Source of the DNA: Pratylenchus scribneri
Lineage: Eukaryota; Nematoda; Chromadorea; Rhabditida; Pratylenchidae
Reading direction: 5' to 3'
Assembly: GCA_030063045.1 (NCBI GenBank)
Contig: JAQSEB010000048.1
Coordinates: 124,001-188,000 of the forward strand
Length of the DNA: 64,000 nt
Shown: positions 39,301-50,470 of the stretch, one piece after another
Numbering within the stretch: the stretch's first letter is position 1
How the letters are laid out: every line of letters starts with the position of its first letter
Program-made: the position numbers and the translations under genes
The notes under the pieces: generated by a model
What the model was told of the DNA's origin: nothing
What the model saw: the letters and a program-made list of their open reading frames with translations, nothing else
Databases searched by the model: none

Positions 39301-42300
39301 AGTTAGAGTTAGATCTGAGTTTGACTGCATAGAAAGATAATATCAAATTCCATGAGAAAAATTCCTTCAATCAATTAAAATTAAAATTGGAATTATTTAG
39401 TAATTATATTGAACTAATAATTGTTTCAGGGAATCCGGCTCGCTGAAAATCCTAAACTTGAAAGGAAAGTGACACCGCCCTCAAAAAATCAATCAAATGA
39501 GAATCCCAAATCGGATTGGCGCCATAAACAAAAACCGAATTCAGCGGTCAAAAGAGGAAGTCGAATTCAATATTCCGGCGGTCGAATGGTTTATTTTCGC
39601 ATTTATATTAATATTTTAAAATTATTTTTATTTAGACTTCACCAATTCCCCTCAAATTGAACAAAAATGGCATTGATGGAAATAGTTTTGGCGAAGATGA
39701 GGTGGTTAAACGACGAATGGTAAGCAAACAAAAAAAACAAATTAAAAAAATTAAAAATATTGATTGATCAAAAAAAATAATTTAAAAAAATTAAAACACC
39801 AACTTAAAATTAGCGAGTCAATAACTAATCCAAGAAATTTATTTACTATTTCCGGAGACATAAATATGCTCTATAAATTGGCCACTAACACTCTCTGCTT
39901 CGCTTTCCTTCTAAAAATTCCAATTTATCAGAGGAATACAAAACTTTTAATTCAAGAATTCATACAAATTTTTAAAGACTAAAATTATAAAGAATATTTT
40001 GGGATTTTTCCTCACTTAACAAAATGTGGTTATTCATTTCTTCATTGGCCTATGAGCCAAAAGAGTGGTCCATTATGTGCCAAATTTGTCATTACCTTTT
40101 TTATAAGCATAGAATTGAATAATGAATAATTTTGAGTTTATAAGAAAATGAAAAAAAAAATATATTTCAATCAATCCAAAATATTGTTTAATTACAATTA
40201 CGCTCACTTCAAACAAATTCATTCAGACAAGATCGAATGCAGTCAAAGAGGAGCTGGTTGAATTGGATGAAAACTTTGGAATGCGGAAAATAGGTAAACC
40301 TTTTTAAATTATCGAATAAATAATTCAAAAAATAACTGAAAAATTGATTTCTTTTTTTGGTTTTTTATTTTCCTTAAATTTTATTTAAAAATCAATAATA
40401 AAATTAATTAAGCCTCATCGAATGTGAAAAATGATTTATTGAAAATTGAGGAAAAATTGGACATGAAAGCAGTCCAAAAGAGGGAAATAGCACGAATTCG
40501 GCATCATCGAGGAATGGAAGAAGAAGAGGAAGAAGACGAAGAAGAAATGGTGGACTTGAAAAATTTGAAAATTGGCAGCCAAAAAAATGTTTTTTTTTTT
40601 TAAATTAATTATTAATTAAATTAAAATAATTAAATTTAGCCTCAGCAGCAAAATAAGCAAACATCAAATTTGACAAATTCGCCCAAAACTTCGAAAGGAT
40701 TAAAGGAACCTCGTGAAATTGAAGGCTTTTAGTGAATAAATATTTTATATTTTAATAACTATTTTGGCTATTTTTCAGTGAAGAACAAATGCGCGTCCTT
40801 TCGGAGATGGGCTTCAATCCGGAAGAAACGGGTGCCAACCGGAATACACAAAATCATTGGCTTCAATTCGGCCAATTTGTTCGATTTCGTCCACTCTATG
40901 AAAGTGCCTATGCCCAACCAATTCAATCGGCCCCAATTATTTATGTTTGCGAATTTTGTTTGACACCAATGGCCGAATTGGAGCAATTCCGGAACCATGT
41001 GGTCGGAAAATTATTATTTAAAAAAATAAAATTTAATATTTTTAGTGGTTTTGTCCTCGTCAATATCCGCCAGGCAATGAGATTTATCGAAATGCCGGCG
41101 AAGGATGGAATATTTTCGAAGTGGAGGGTTACCTTGAACCGGTTAATATTTTTTTTTGAATTTAATTTGGTTTTTATTTAAAAGTTTGGGTAATTCAAAA
41201 TCTCTGCCTACCCAAAATTCATAAGAACGAAAATTTTTAAAGAAAAAATTAAGCTTTGTTAAGGGCTTTATTGATGAGCTGCTGTTGGAAAAGACAAGAA
41301 GAGGAAGTAAAACCCTTAATTTTAACACCATTTTTGGTAGGTACTTATCGGTTACCCAAAAAGAAACCAACATTTTTTATCGCCAAAATGGTCTGGTCAT
41401 ACTATTTAAACCCTAAAAATTATCTATTTTTCATCGTTTTACCATCAAATATGAATAATTAAATAGAATTTCAAAAAAAATATAGAAATCTGGCGACAGA
41501 TAACCGACAAATACCAAACATCTTTATTTTTTTTTTTTTTGATTTTTGTCATAGCAATTAGAGAGTAGGGATTTTTTTTATTGGATACTTGTTAATTTTG
41601 TGAAAGTATAAAAGTAAGGATTTTTGTCTGAATTGAAAAATTAATTTTGGAAAATAATCAATAATTTTCTAATTTTTCTAGAATTATTGTCGAAATCTCT
41701 GCTTGATGGCCAAATTATTCCTCTCATCAAAGACTCTCTACCATGAAGTGGAAACTTTCACATTTTATATTCTTACGGAGATCACACCAAGGGGATGTGT
41801 TTTTGTGGGCTATTTTTCCAAGGTAATTAATTAAAAATTAAATCAAAAATTTATCAAATTTTTAGGAGAAAAATCCAAGCAAAAACAACAATTTGTCCTG
41901 CATTTTGACATTGCCATCCGCCCAAAAGAAAGGATATGGAAAATTGTTGATCGATTTGAGTGAGCAATTTTGCCTATAAATAAATTTACATTTAAAATAA
42001 TTTTAGGTTATCAATTTTCAAAACGGGAACACAAAATCGGCTCGCCGGAACATCCTCTTTCAGATATGGGTTTAATCGCCTATCGAAATTATTGGCGTTC
42101 CATAATTTTTGCTGCACTTCGAGGACGCAGCGGTCAACAAACGCAAACAGTCTCAATTCGAGGTTATTTTTCTATTGGTTATTGATTGGGTTCAAATTAA
42201 ATTAAAATTTGTTAAAAATATCAGAAATTTATTAATTTTATGAATTTTAATGTAAATATATTTTATTTAAAAAATAAAATTAAAGTAAAAAAGTAATAAA

Positions 42301-43047
42301 AATTAATGAAATTGAAATTTTGACAAAATTTGCACATTTTGGCACTTTTTAAAGAAAAAAAATGCAAACTCTAGTAAATTCAATGTGCGGGGTTTTTTTC
42401 GACAAAATTGGGGTTTTTGTCGATAAATCAGTTTTTGAGAATACTAACTATTTTAGTGCTTGTTCTTAGACCCCCAAACCTTATACTCATTTTACAGAGC
42501 TCATCGTGACGCGTCGATTGATGTATATTTTATCGGGTTATTAAACCGTCTAAATCTTATTTTGATTTTGGTTTAAACCACGACAAACTATACATTAATC
42601 GACGCATCTCGATGAGCTCTATAAAATGAGTAGTATAATATTTTGGGTTCTAGAATAACGCACTAAAAAGTTACACTATAAATTGATTTATGGACAAAAA
42701 AGCGCCATTTGTCGACAACAAACTCTTTACTCGTAAATTATATTCCAAAAAATATTATTTAAATTGATTACAGAATTGAGTATTGAAACTGCCATTCACA
42801 GCTACGATATTGTCTCCACATTGTTGGCCAATGGCATGCTCCGATTCCGAAATGACAATTATTATATCGACATTGTGAGAAAATAAATTTAAAAATTAAA
42901 ATACTCTAATTTTTAAAGGGCAAAGCATTGAATGCTCCTTTGCCTTCACTGCGCCGTCGTTTCATCAATCCCGATTTGCTTCAATGGGATCCACCATTTG
43001 AGCCGAATCCGTACTCAAAAATGAATTCATATATTGTTACCGGCTAA
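36375..43047 (+). CDS. KAT6-like MYST histone acetyltransferase with PHD fingers, 16 exons (747 aa)
   Basis: Exons 36375-36761, 36809-36882, 38538-38679, 38726-38848, 39430-39588, 39636-39719, 40227-40293, 40413-40588, 40640-40731, 40779-41001, 41046-41141, 41682-41822, 41866-41959, 42007-42162, 42774-42874 and 42919-43047 join in phase. A basic Ser/Thr-rich N-terminus precedes two PHD-type Cys/His clusters (LKCLHCHAF to CPRC, and [14 protein letters not shown] to CQTC). An acidic linker follows, then the MYST domain: [12 protein letters not shown] zinc finger, [14 protein letters not shown], the acetyl-CoA loop [12 protein letters not shown] (Q/R-x-x-G-x-G), and [18 protein letters not shown] with the catalytic Glu region. 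Tandem PHD plus MYST is the KAT6 (MOZ/MORF) layout, a nuclear H3 acetyltransferase. KAT7-type enzymes lack the PHD pair. A Merlin transposon sits in intron 2. Confidence 0.87.
36901..38500. mobile_element. Merlin-superfamily DNA transposon (1600 bp), 8-bp TSD AAATAATA
   Basis: Terminal inverted repeats of about 170 bp (GGTAATCCTTACGAATTGGG ... ending in its inverse) bound the element. AAATAATA lies on both sides (36893-36900 and 38501-38508). Ends beginning GG with an 8-bp TSD, plus the IS1016-type transposase inside, identify Merlin. The TIRs look nearly identical along their length, suggesting a young insertion. It lies 18 nt into intron 2 of the KAT6-like gene. Removing it and one TSD leaves a 47-nt intron, typical of this genome. 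Confidence 0.9.
37207..38299 (-). CDS. Merlin (IS1016/ISXO2-like) transposase, 4 exons (316 aa)
   Basis: Minus-strand exons 38080-38299, 37813-38028, 37426-37768 and 37207-37378 join in phase to 316 residues with no disabling change. An N-terminal Cys/His region ([10 protein letters not shown] ... WRCPVH) fits the zinc-binding head of ISXO2-type transposases. The DDE-type catalytic core is QIDESL (reconstituted across an intron), then [26 protein letters not shown], and NHVEGFW (also formed across an intron). YLDEFMWRQ follows, as in the family. It should cut and paste elements carrying these TIRs. All three short introns are inside the element. Confidence 0.88.
42470..42645. repeat. Palindromic MITE-like element in a KAT6-like intron
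   Basis: The left arm ACTCATTTTACAGAGCTCAT plus CGCGTCGATTGATGTATA is matched by the inverse right arm TACATTAATCGACGCAT plus GATGAGCTCTATAAAATGAG, with a short AT-rich middle. The host intron (42163-42773) is 611 nt, far longer than most others here. Confidence 0.6.
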
Positions 43048-45330
43048 TTAAGAGACAAGAAAAAGAAAATCCAATACAATTCATTTTCTCATCAAGACCT
43101 TCATATGATCAATTTATAAATTATTTTTCTTAATTTTTAAATAAATTTGAATTGAATTGATTTATTTTTCTTTAAAAGCACCGGTAAAATACCAGCAGGA
43201 TTATTTTTATATTTGAAATAAATTTATTCAACAATTCCAACAGGAATATGGATGCGATGAGGCAATTGATATTAACTCGCAATTTTGCAAATTTGCACAA
43301 GAAAATGATGGAAAAAGCATAAATTTACATATTCAAAAACAACCTTTTCCCCCATAAATTTGGATTTACTACATTCAAAAAACATGACATTTTAAAAATC
43401 TAAATTTTATAAAATTAAAAAAGGCGACTGAAGTACATTATGGGCTTTTCGATGGCTATATAACTTTCTCAGATAAATTTAACTAGAAATGAATTAATTT
43501 TAGAAAGCATATAACTAAAAAAATTTAAAAAGCCACTTAAGAACTCTATCTCAAATAATCTGGCTTGATAAAATTATTTATATAAGCAATATTTTAAAAT
43601 TAACTATTATAAACTTCTTTTAAAACCCGCTCAGCAAGCGTCGTCCCCATGGTCGACCCCAAAAGGCCTGCCGACGGTCCTCAAGGCCGGGGGAACAGCA
43701 AAACATGCATCTGTCCCACAGCGAATTTCACGCTCAAGGGACGACGCCATTGCTCATCATTGCGGGTGCTGTGGTGAGCATAGTGGACTTGCCACCGGGA
43801 AGACTTACTACAGAAATGATCCTGAGAAGTACAGTCCCAATTTCCGCTCTCGAATTTGCCTTTTTCATTTTTTAATTGGAATAAAATTCTATTTGTTCAA
43901 AATTGATTGGAGGGCAGCAATTTTCGCGAGAGGGTAATGCTTGGTGGAAGTGAGTTCCCATCTCGCTGCTGGAAAACAATGAGAGTGGGTGAGAGTGAAG
44001 GAAGGGGGAATGAACAGAAAAAGAGGCAGCGTGTTCAGAGTCTTCTCTCCCCTTATCGAATAGAGAAAGGAAATTTAACGAGGGACGTCATCTTCCTCTC
44101 TTCTTTATCTAGCCTTTTGCCAACGGAAAAGAGGTGAGACAAAAGTTCTTTTCGCTCTCTTTCGCTCATTGCCTACCTGCTTTCCATAAACAATTGAGGG
44201 GAAAATGGAGTTAAATTGGCAATTTTTCTTCTCCTTTTCATCCCTGGTCCCCATGTATTCGGACGAAGAAATCTTTCGCCTTTTACTAAAGATTTCCGTG
44301 CAGGGGGACGCTTATGGGTTTACCCTAATTTTTGGACCGCATCCCTTCGGGGATGCTTAAAATTGCTACGATTCGAATTTGATAGAAAATTATTTATTTT
44401 GGTCAATTTAATATTTGACTATCAATCAAAATTTTATCTATAACATGAACCTTTATTATTGATTCAATAAAAAAATAAAAACATTGACGACAATTAACCT
44501 TGAACAAAAAAAGTTCAAGAAATATGATTTAAAATTAGGAAAGATAGATCTGAAGCATTTTATACATTAAAAGGGAAAAAACATAAGATTTCTTGCAGGG
44601 AATATTTGCACAAAAATATAAATAAAATGGATTCCTAATATTCTGATTTAAAATTATATTAGCGATGAGAACACTATTATGAAAAATACAAGAAAAAGCC
44701 GACGCATTTTTCACATTTGTTTGGATCAATTTTTGATGCTTTAGTATTTTGGGTAGATCCTTCACAAAACGTATAACCCAATTTGCAATATCTCCATCAA
44801 TCAACCATCACTCATAATTCTGATTAGAAAAGTACATAAATATTTAGAAGAAGGATGGTAAAATTGCCTTAAGGCATATTATTGAAGATTTGATAAGGGT
44901 CAGAGCTACAATATTCCTCTTCACAGATTCCAATCCTCCTCCTCCATACTTTGAACAATTTGATTTTTATTCATCAAATGCTGTTATCTCTCTGGAATTG
45001 CTGTTGCAATTAAAATACAAATTTGGACCTTTTCATTCATCGGCAAAATTCATGAAGATTTGACGACCCCTTGATGTTCTATAAAATAATTTGCCGGGGC
45101 TCTTCATATTCATTCCATTCAAATTATAAGACTAAAAAATGACGAATTTGCCAAAAATGCCCAAATTTTTCTCCTTCTTATTTCCCAAAAAAGTAAAATC
45201 CATCCCTTACATTTTCTAAAAAATATATCACCCGTTTGGTAAAATTAGAAACAATTCTCATTTCAATACAATTAAAATTTTAGCAGATATTTCAATTCAA
45301 ATAATTTATCTTCAAAGCTTCTTCTATAAA
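43048..45330. other. Intergenic region with repeats
   Basis: No gene is seen. It holds a GC-richer island (about 43622-43850), a purine-rich segment, and the second copy of the 190-bp repeat at 44178-44362. The rest is AT-rich with short frames lacking protein character. Confidence 0.4.
44178..44362 (+). repeat. About 190-bp repeat, copy B
   Basis: Near-identical to 20058-20246 in the same orientation, ending GACCGCATCCCTTCGGGGATGC then TTAAAAT. It lies downstream of an AG-rich segment and a GC island, as copy A does. Confidence 0.75.
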
Positions 45331-45738
45331 ATGGATCCACTCAAAATGGGAACAAAAATGTGGATTTGTGCAATAATTTTATTTGGATTTTGCTTTGCCT
45401 TTTTCATATTATCAATGAATTATTGGCAAAACAAATTTGATATTGTGAAGGAAGAAATGACCGAAATTAAGGATCAAAATGCCGGTCTAAAAGTGGAAAA
45501 TGCCAAATTGAAGGAAGAAATGGCAGACCAAATTGCTGGACAAAATCAAGAATTTGAAGAGAAGATCCGTGCATTAGAAGGGAAATTTAAAGAATCGGTA
45601 GGATGATTTGAAATTTTTATAAAATTTGATCATAACATATATTTTTAGCAGCTACTTACTGACTTAAGTGCCCATAATTTTATGGACACCTACCAAATTT
45701 TATTGGGATCCCCAATTTCCAACTACCCAAAAACCTAA
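45331..45738 (+). CDS. Small signal-anchored coiled-coil protein, 2 exons (118 aa)
   Basis: Exon 45331-45597 and exon 45649-45738 join in phase across a 51-nt GT-AG intron to 118 residues. Residues about 11-30 (MWICAIILFGFCFAFFILSM) form one hydrophobic segment. They are followed by a heptad-rich coiled coil with repeated E-x-x-x-L-K-x-E (about 38-90) and a short polar tail. A type II membrane-anchored or secreted coiled-coil protein is likely. I recognise no family. The intron and base use match the host genes rather than the intronless Maverick next door. Confidence 0.55.
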
Positions 45739-46082
45739 ATCCCCTAATTTTTCTTCCCATCCCTCCCCAAATCTTCCTTCCAATTCTCTCATCTCTCTTG
45801 ACGAAAATATCTAATAATAAAATATCTAAATGATAAAATCTAATTGCCAAAAAATCTAAATTATGAATATTTATTAATAATATTTTTCCAATATTCAATA
45901 TTTGTATTTAATTTTATCCATTTGATTATTATATAAATAAATATTTTACAATAAATTATTCAATACAATTAAAAGTAAAATTATACAATTATGATGAATG
46001 CAATTAGTAATATTTACATTGTATGATAAAGTAAAAATGAATTGAATATAATCATGCTTTGCATGATTATCCAATTTTACAA
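45739..46082. other. Presumed left border zone of the Maverick/Polinton
   Basis: 344 bp of AT-rich DNA lies between the last host-like exon and the 3' end of the polymerase gene. The element's terminal inverted repeat should lie here or just to the left, but its partner is outside the window, so the boundary cannot be fixed. Confidence 0.35.
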
Positions 46083-49000
46083 TTAATTTGTGTATCCATA
46101 GTCAAGAATGGTAAAATCAGACGGTTTTACAATTCCTTTCGCTACGAAAGGCTTATAGATTTTTGTAAGAGGAGTTGAGATGACAGTTCCTTTTTTGACA
46201 TTAGGACAAAGGAAATTGGGATAAAGAATAGGGATTTCGGGGGCGATTCCTGTTTCTGCGAATTGTAAAACACTTTTCTTGAAGGTCTCAAACCGGAGAC
46301 CTTGATCGGTGAGGACATCTTGGTTCAATGTCATTCCGCGAATTTTTAGTACATATTCGAATTCAGCGGATGGATTATTTTTAGTTTGTAATTGCAATGC
46401 GTACTGTTTGGCGCCTCCGCTTATATATTCGAGTATATTATGGTTTGGATACTCGTCAGTCAACCCACCGAGATGAGGTGAAGTTTTTAATGGATTTTTA
46501 TCTTCCGGGTGTACATAAATGACCGAGTCTGTTTCGGTATAGAGAAGCCGACATCCAGGGGAACGGACAATTTTTTGCATTAATTTCAATAAATGTAAAC
46601 GTGCGCAACTTGTTGTCCAAAGTGAGATGATCACATTGGAAGATTCGTGCGCTTCTGTCCATTCCTTTTTATCTAAATAAGTGATCATTATTGCATCTTT
46701 TGACAATTCATCTATATCTGTGACATCAATTTTTCGATTGTCTAGATGTTGTCGAAGAACATAGGGATCATCTGTGATAATAGTTTGAGCCAATCCATAA
46801 TTTCTCAAACCAAAACGACCCCAAAGAGCATTTCCAAGCATTTTATCTGTCTCTCGAAGGCCTTTATTTGGAATCATCTTTTTTCGGTCGAGTTCAATAC
46901 CAAACAATTCTTTAGTTTCTCGAATGAATTGCTCTTCGGCGGCTTTATTCCCTTTAATATTTTGATCGAAACCAGAAGCATGGAATTTTCCTGCCAAACA
47001 ATTACGCATGTAACCTCGAAATAATTCTTTATCCTCTTTTTGATAAATAATTGCCCGATAGAATTTTCTTACTATATAACCATTCTTTAGTGCCTCATTC
47101 AATTCGACAGAGGTACATGTGCTAACCCAACCACGCTGTTTATCGGTATGCTTGCATTGATAATCTTCTTTGACACCTCCATGAGGGTATTCTTGTGCGC
47201 ATTTTGAACATAATGGAAATAAAAGACGAGCATCATCATTTTTATCCAGTTTCATTGGTAAAACTGGAACGTCAATTTTGCGAGGAGGAATAATAAACAC
47301 TTTGAGAATGGCCAATGGATATGGATTATGTTCAGGTTTAGTCCATGTTACATCTCTATGACCATTAGGTGGAATAAACAGTTTTGGAATGCCAACTGGA
47401 TATCCAGGAAGACCCATATCTTCATGCATAAAATTTGTATAAGGATAGAGGCTTGTAACATCATAATAGCTGATCTTCTCTCCAGGTTTTTGTTTATAAT
47501 AGAGTGTTATAGGTCCCGTTCTTCCACCATAGAAAGAACTCCTTATATCAATTGGACCTTCATCCAAATACTCATCAAACACTTCTTTCATTTTTTTGTC
47601 CTTCTTTAACATTTGATCAACCTGGCACCCCCAATAGATTTCAACTTTATATCCTTGCTTTTTAAAAAATTCCAATCGTTCATTATCTTTTTGGCGATGC
47701 CAACCCGCTGTTTTTCCTGTAATCATTTTCTCTTGTTCATTTGGAAAGCAATAGGGGCAACCATGGTATTGGCACCCATTGAATTCTATTATTTTATTCT
47801 CGGCCTTAATAAAACCATCAACTTCATATTTGCCAATTTTCTTCTCTCCTTCTGGCGAATGCGCATGTTGAATTGTTACATTATTTTTTACTGCATAATA
47901 TTTCAAAAATTTCATGCCAATTGTACTCTGTTTATCTCCCTTGTCATAACCTCTATCTGTCACCATGGCCAGATGATTCTCCTTCAAATAATTCATTCTA
48001 TACAACTTCATACAAGCCGATGCAATGGTCATTGATTGGCGGAGAGGATCAATACCACCATGTGGCTCAGAATATTTCTTTTGAAATCCAAAACGCTTCT
48101 TCTCTCTTTTACTTCGTGACATAAAACTTGTTCTAAATGCGACTAATGCTGCCATGAGAATTTCGACATCATTTGTACAATAACTAGCCAACGCTTCATC
48201 CAAGAAAAAACCATCATTATAATGTTCATTATACCATTGCTCAAATGCTTTCCTTTTAGCTGGCATAAAACCTTTGTAAAGATAATCATCTTTTGGCGGA
48301 AGTGTTTTCATTTTCTTTCCATAATTTTCTGTTTTGTTGGCTAAATAGGGAAAGTAAGGTTTATCTTGAACATCCAAATCGAACATAGGAACAAGCGCAG
48401 CCAATGGTCGGCTCAGTAAATTAAAACTGTCCCAAAATACAAGCTCTGGATATTCCCCCTTCTTTGCCTCAATTCGTAGTTCATAAAGCTTGTTTCCTCT
48501 TTTTGTCATTCTTGGATTGATTTTTCTTTTGTAAAGTTCTCGACAAATAAACATGAAATCGAATCGACCACCATTATGAGCAAAAGCATGAGTCTGATAT
48601 TTTTCCGGTAAACAAGTTAAAATCCAATTCACAAATGATTCCATTGGATTACTAGTCTCAAAATGGTAATCCACATTTGTCTCTTTGAAAGGGCGATGGC
48701 CGAAAGTTACATTTCTATTTTCACCACAAACTTTACATTCATAACAGCCTTGCATATCTTTCTTCCATTCTTCATTTTTTATACATTTTGGGCAAGAAAC
48801 TTTGGCCGCAATGAAATTAACTTTATGTTTTCGTCGATAGTCATTTGGAGTCTTAATATCGACTGGATGATTTTGGGTTGTCTCAAAATCAAATGCAACA
48901 ATTCTGTATGCTTCCGGTTTCCACGGTTCAAGAGGGGTTATGAAACACCCATCTTCTTTATTATGCCATATTTTACATTTATTGCACCATCTTTCATCAC

Positions 49001-49493
49001 ACTCATGCCCTTCTTTACCGTTTTCTAAATGCACTTTTTTATTCCATATAATTCCACATTTTTCGCATTTCTTTGATTCATTACAAAATTCAGATTCAAG
49101 ATGGTGTCTATAGCATTGAGAATTGTAAAATGTTTTTGAACATTCATTGCATTTTCTATGAAATTTATCATAATTTTGACAGGGAAGTGATGCATCCATT
49201 TTTGAACATAAAAAGCAACGTGAACGACAATACATTGAATGATCACTTGGGGAATTATAAGTAGATTCGCATGATAGGCAATAGGGTTGATCAAATAAAC
49301 CATGCGAATTTTTAACAGCATCAAAATGTTTTTCTTGACTATTATGGTAAAGAATGATTGGTGTCGTAAAATTATCTGGGCCATATTTGAATTTAGGTTG
49401 ATAATGTCCGAGGTGCCCAAATATAAATAATTTGAAGCGATAATGACCAGCAAATTCACTATTCAAATAATCAATTACCCTCGGACCATAAAC
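46083..49493 (-). CDS. polB: Maverick/Polinton protein-primed DNA polymerase B (main part, downstream of an in-frame stop)
   Basis: This is a single intronless frame. Counting from the Leu codon at 49466, exonuclease motifs are FDFETT (about 192-197), FAHNGGRFD (295-303) and YCTND (429-433). Polymerase motifs are YYDVTSLYP (667-675), KMLGNALWGRFG (875-886) and YTETDS (976-981). Cys/His-rich zinc-binding clusters fill residues 63-175. A VSR-like nuclease-fold insert (VDGF ... FNGCQYHGCPYC, about 525-630) sits between ExoIII and motif A, as in other Polinton polymerases. The enzyme replicates the element by protein priming. The frame is continuous with the 262-codon frame upstream; only a TGA at 49494-49496 separates them. 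All catalytic motifs are present, but translation would need the N-terminal part or internal initiation. Confidence 0.93.
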   Translation of the reverse strand, partial: VYGPRVIDYLNSEFAGHYRFKLFIFGHLGHYQPKFKYGPDNFTTPIILYHNSQEKHFDAVKNSHGLFDQPYCLSCESTYNSPSDHSMYCRSRCFLCSKMDASLPCQNYDKFHRKCNECSKTFYNSQCYRHHLESEFCNESKKCEKCGIIWNKKVHLENGKEGHECDERWCNKCKIWHNKEDGCFITPLEPWKPEAYRIVAFDFETTQNHPVDIKTPNDYRRKHKVNFIAAKVSCPKCIKNEEWKKDMQGCYECKVCGENRNVTFGHRPFKETNVDYHFETSNPMESFVNWILTCLPEKYQTHAFAHNGGRFDFMFICRELYKRKINPRMTKRGNKLYELRIEAKKGEYPELVFWDSFNLLSRPLAALVPMFDLDVQDKPYFPYLANKTENYGKKMKTLPPKDDYLYKGFMPAKRKAFEQWYNEHYNDGFFLDEALASYCTNDVEILMAALVAFRTSFMSRSKREKKRFGFQKKYSEPHGGIDPLRQSMTIASACMKLYRMNYLKENHLAMVTDRGYDKGDKQSTIGMKFLKYYAVKNNVTIQHAHSPEGEKKIGKYEVDGFIKAENKIIEFNGCQYHGCPYCFPNEQEKMITGKTAGWHRQKDNERLEFFKKQGYKVEIYWGCQVDQMLKKDKKMKEVFDEYLDEGPIDIRSSFYGGRTGPITLYYKQKPGEKISYYDVTSLYPYTNFMHEDMGLPGYPVGIPKLFIPPNGHRDVTWTKPEHNPYPLAILKVFIIPPRKIDVPVLPMKLDKNDDARLLFPLCSKCAQEYPHGGVKEDYQCKHTDKQRGWVSTCTSVELNEALKNGYIVRKFYRAIIYQKEDKELFRGYMRNCLAGKFHASGFDQNIKGNKAAEEQFIRETKELFGIELDRKKMIPNKGLRETDKMLGNALWGRFGLRNYGLAQTIITDDPYVLRQHLDNRKIDVTDIDELSKDAIMITYLDKKEWTEAHESSNVIISLWTTSCARLHLLKLMQKIVRSPGCRLLYTETDSVIYVHPEDKNPLKTSPHLGGLTDEYPNHNILEYISGGAKQYALQLQTKNNPSAEFEYVLKIRGMTLNQDVLTDQGLRFETFKKSVLQFAETGIAPEIPILYPNFLCPNVKKGTVISTPLTKIYKPFVAKGIVKPSDFTILDYGYTN

Positions 49494-50282
49494 TCATGCA
49501 TCATATTCATTTAATGATGATGGTATGCCAATATGTTGCATTAATCGATAGGTTTCATATCTCCATTTGTTACCCTTTCTGATATATTGTGATCTTTGTT
49601 TCTTGTCATATCCACGTGTTTCTCTGGCAACAACTGCTTGAATTGCATAAAATAAACAATAAGCATCTTTGTTTTCTACTTTGATAAGAGCGCGATCCTT
49701 TATTTTATGATGAACGGATTTTAATTTTCGTTTTCCTCCACCAATTATTTCTTGTCGGGTAGGTAACCCATTCCGATCAACATTGTAAATTTTGACGCTA
49801 AAAGGCTCGCCCCATAATGTTAAGTTTTGTTGTTTTTTGGATTGTGCTACTTTTAAAAATTCATGGAGTACCACATCAGTTGTATTTTCTGTATATGGTC
49901 TGTAAGGAAGATAAATATGTGGATCAAGTAGGGTACTTCGTATGGTAATTGCAATCAAATCCGGTTCAATTCCATTTTGTCTTGCTTCTTTCCTTGATTC
50001 ATTTAAGCAAAATTCAAATATTCCACCCAATAATGTTTCCGGATCATTTGGGACATCAACAATTTGGAATTGCGAATCGTATTGAGATAATGAAAACTTT
50101 TGATTAAAAGTAGACTCTCCATCTAATTTTTGAATATAACGCTCTAATGTTTGAGATTTAGGCTTCAGTTCCTCATTGAATTCGTATGGGGGTGGGGAAG
50201 GAGGAGGAGGAGTCAATGTTTTATGAAGTCGAATTCGCTTCACAGGTGGAGAATTTGAGCGTGTGTGTAAAACACGCTTCAT
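49494..50282 (-). CDS. polB: N-terminal part of the Maverick polymerase B frame, ended by TGA
   Basis: The 262-residue frame starts with a basic, proline-rich tail (a likely NLS, PPVKRIRLHK, then TPPPPSPPP). It continues into the N-terminal region usual for Polinton polymerases, including DAYCLFYAIQA and the helix after it, and ends in TGA at 49494. The next nine codons and the large polymerase frame follow in the same frame, so this is one gene broken by one nonsense codon, not two genes. It could be a genuine inactivating mutation, a readthrough site or a sequence error. A TATA box lies 81 nt upstream of the ATG. Confidence 0.85.
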   Translation of the reverse strand: MKRVLHTRSNSPPVKRIRLHKTLTPPPPSPPPYEFNEELKPKSQTLERYIQKLDGESTFNQKFSLSQYDSQFQIVDVPNDPETLLGGIFEFCLNESRKEARQNGIEPDLIAITIRSTLLDPHIYLPYRPYTENTTDVVLHEFLKVAQSKKQQNLTLWGEPFSVKIYNVDRNGLPTRQEIIGGGKRKLKSVHHKIKDRALIKVENKDAYCLFYAIQAVVARETRGYDKKQRSQYIRKGNKWRYETYRLMQHIGIPSSLNEYDA

Positions 50283-50362
50283 TTTATTTTGAATTTTGGA
50301 GAAAATTATTAAATTGAAAGAACAAAATTGAAAAAATGATAAAAAATGAAAAAATCCGTCAC

Positions 50363-50369
50363 TTTTATA
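50363..50369 (-). promoter_or_regulatory. TATA box of the polymerase gene
   Basis: TATAAAA on the minus strand, in context GAGTATAAAAGTGACG, 81 nt before the ATG at 50282. Confidence 0.6.
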
Positions 50370-50470
50370 CTCATCCTAATAGGTGTCTGTCTTATACTAT
50401 TTTTTAAAATAAATTCCATTAACGATTATTTAAAAGAAAATGTCAGCTGTTTCTTAAAAATTTTTTATTA

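Noticed and set aside
45739..46082. Exact left terminus and terminal inverted repeat of the Maverick
   Set aside because: The matching right terminus is beyond the window, so no inverted repeat or target duplication can be verified.
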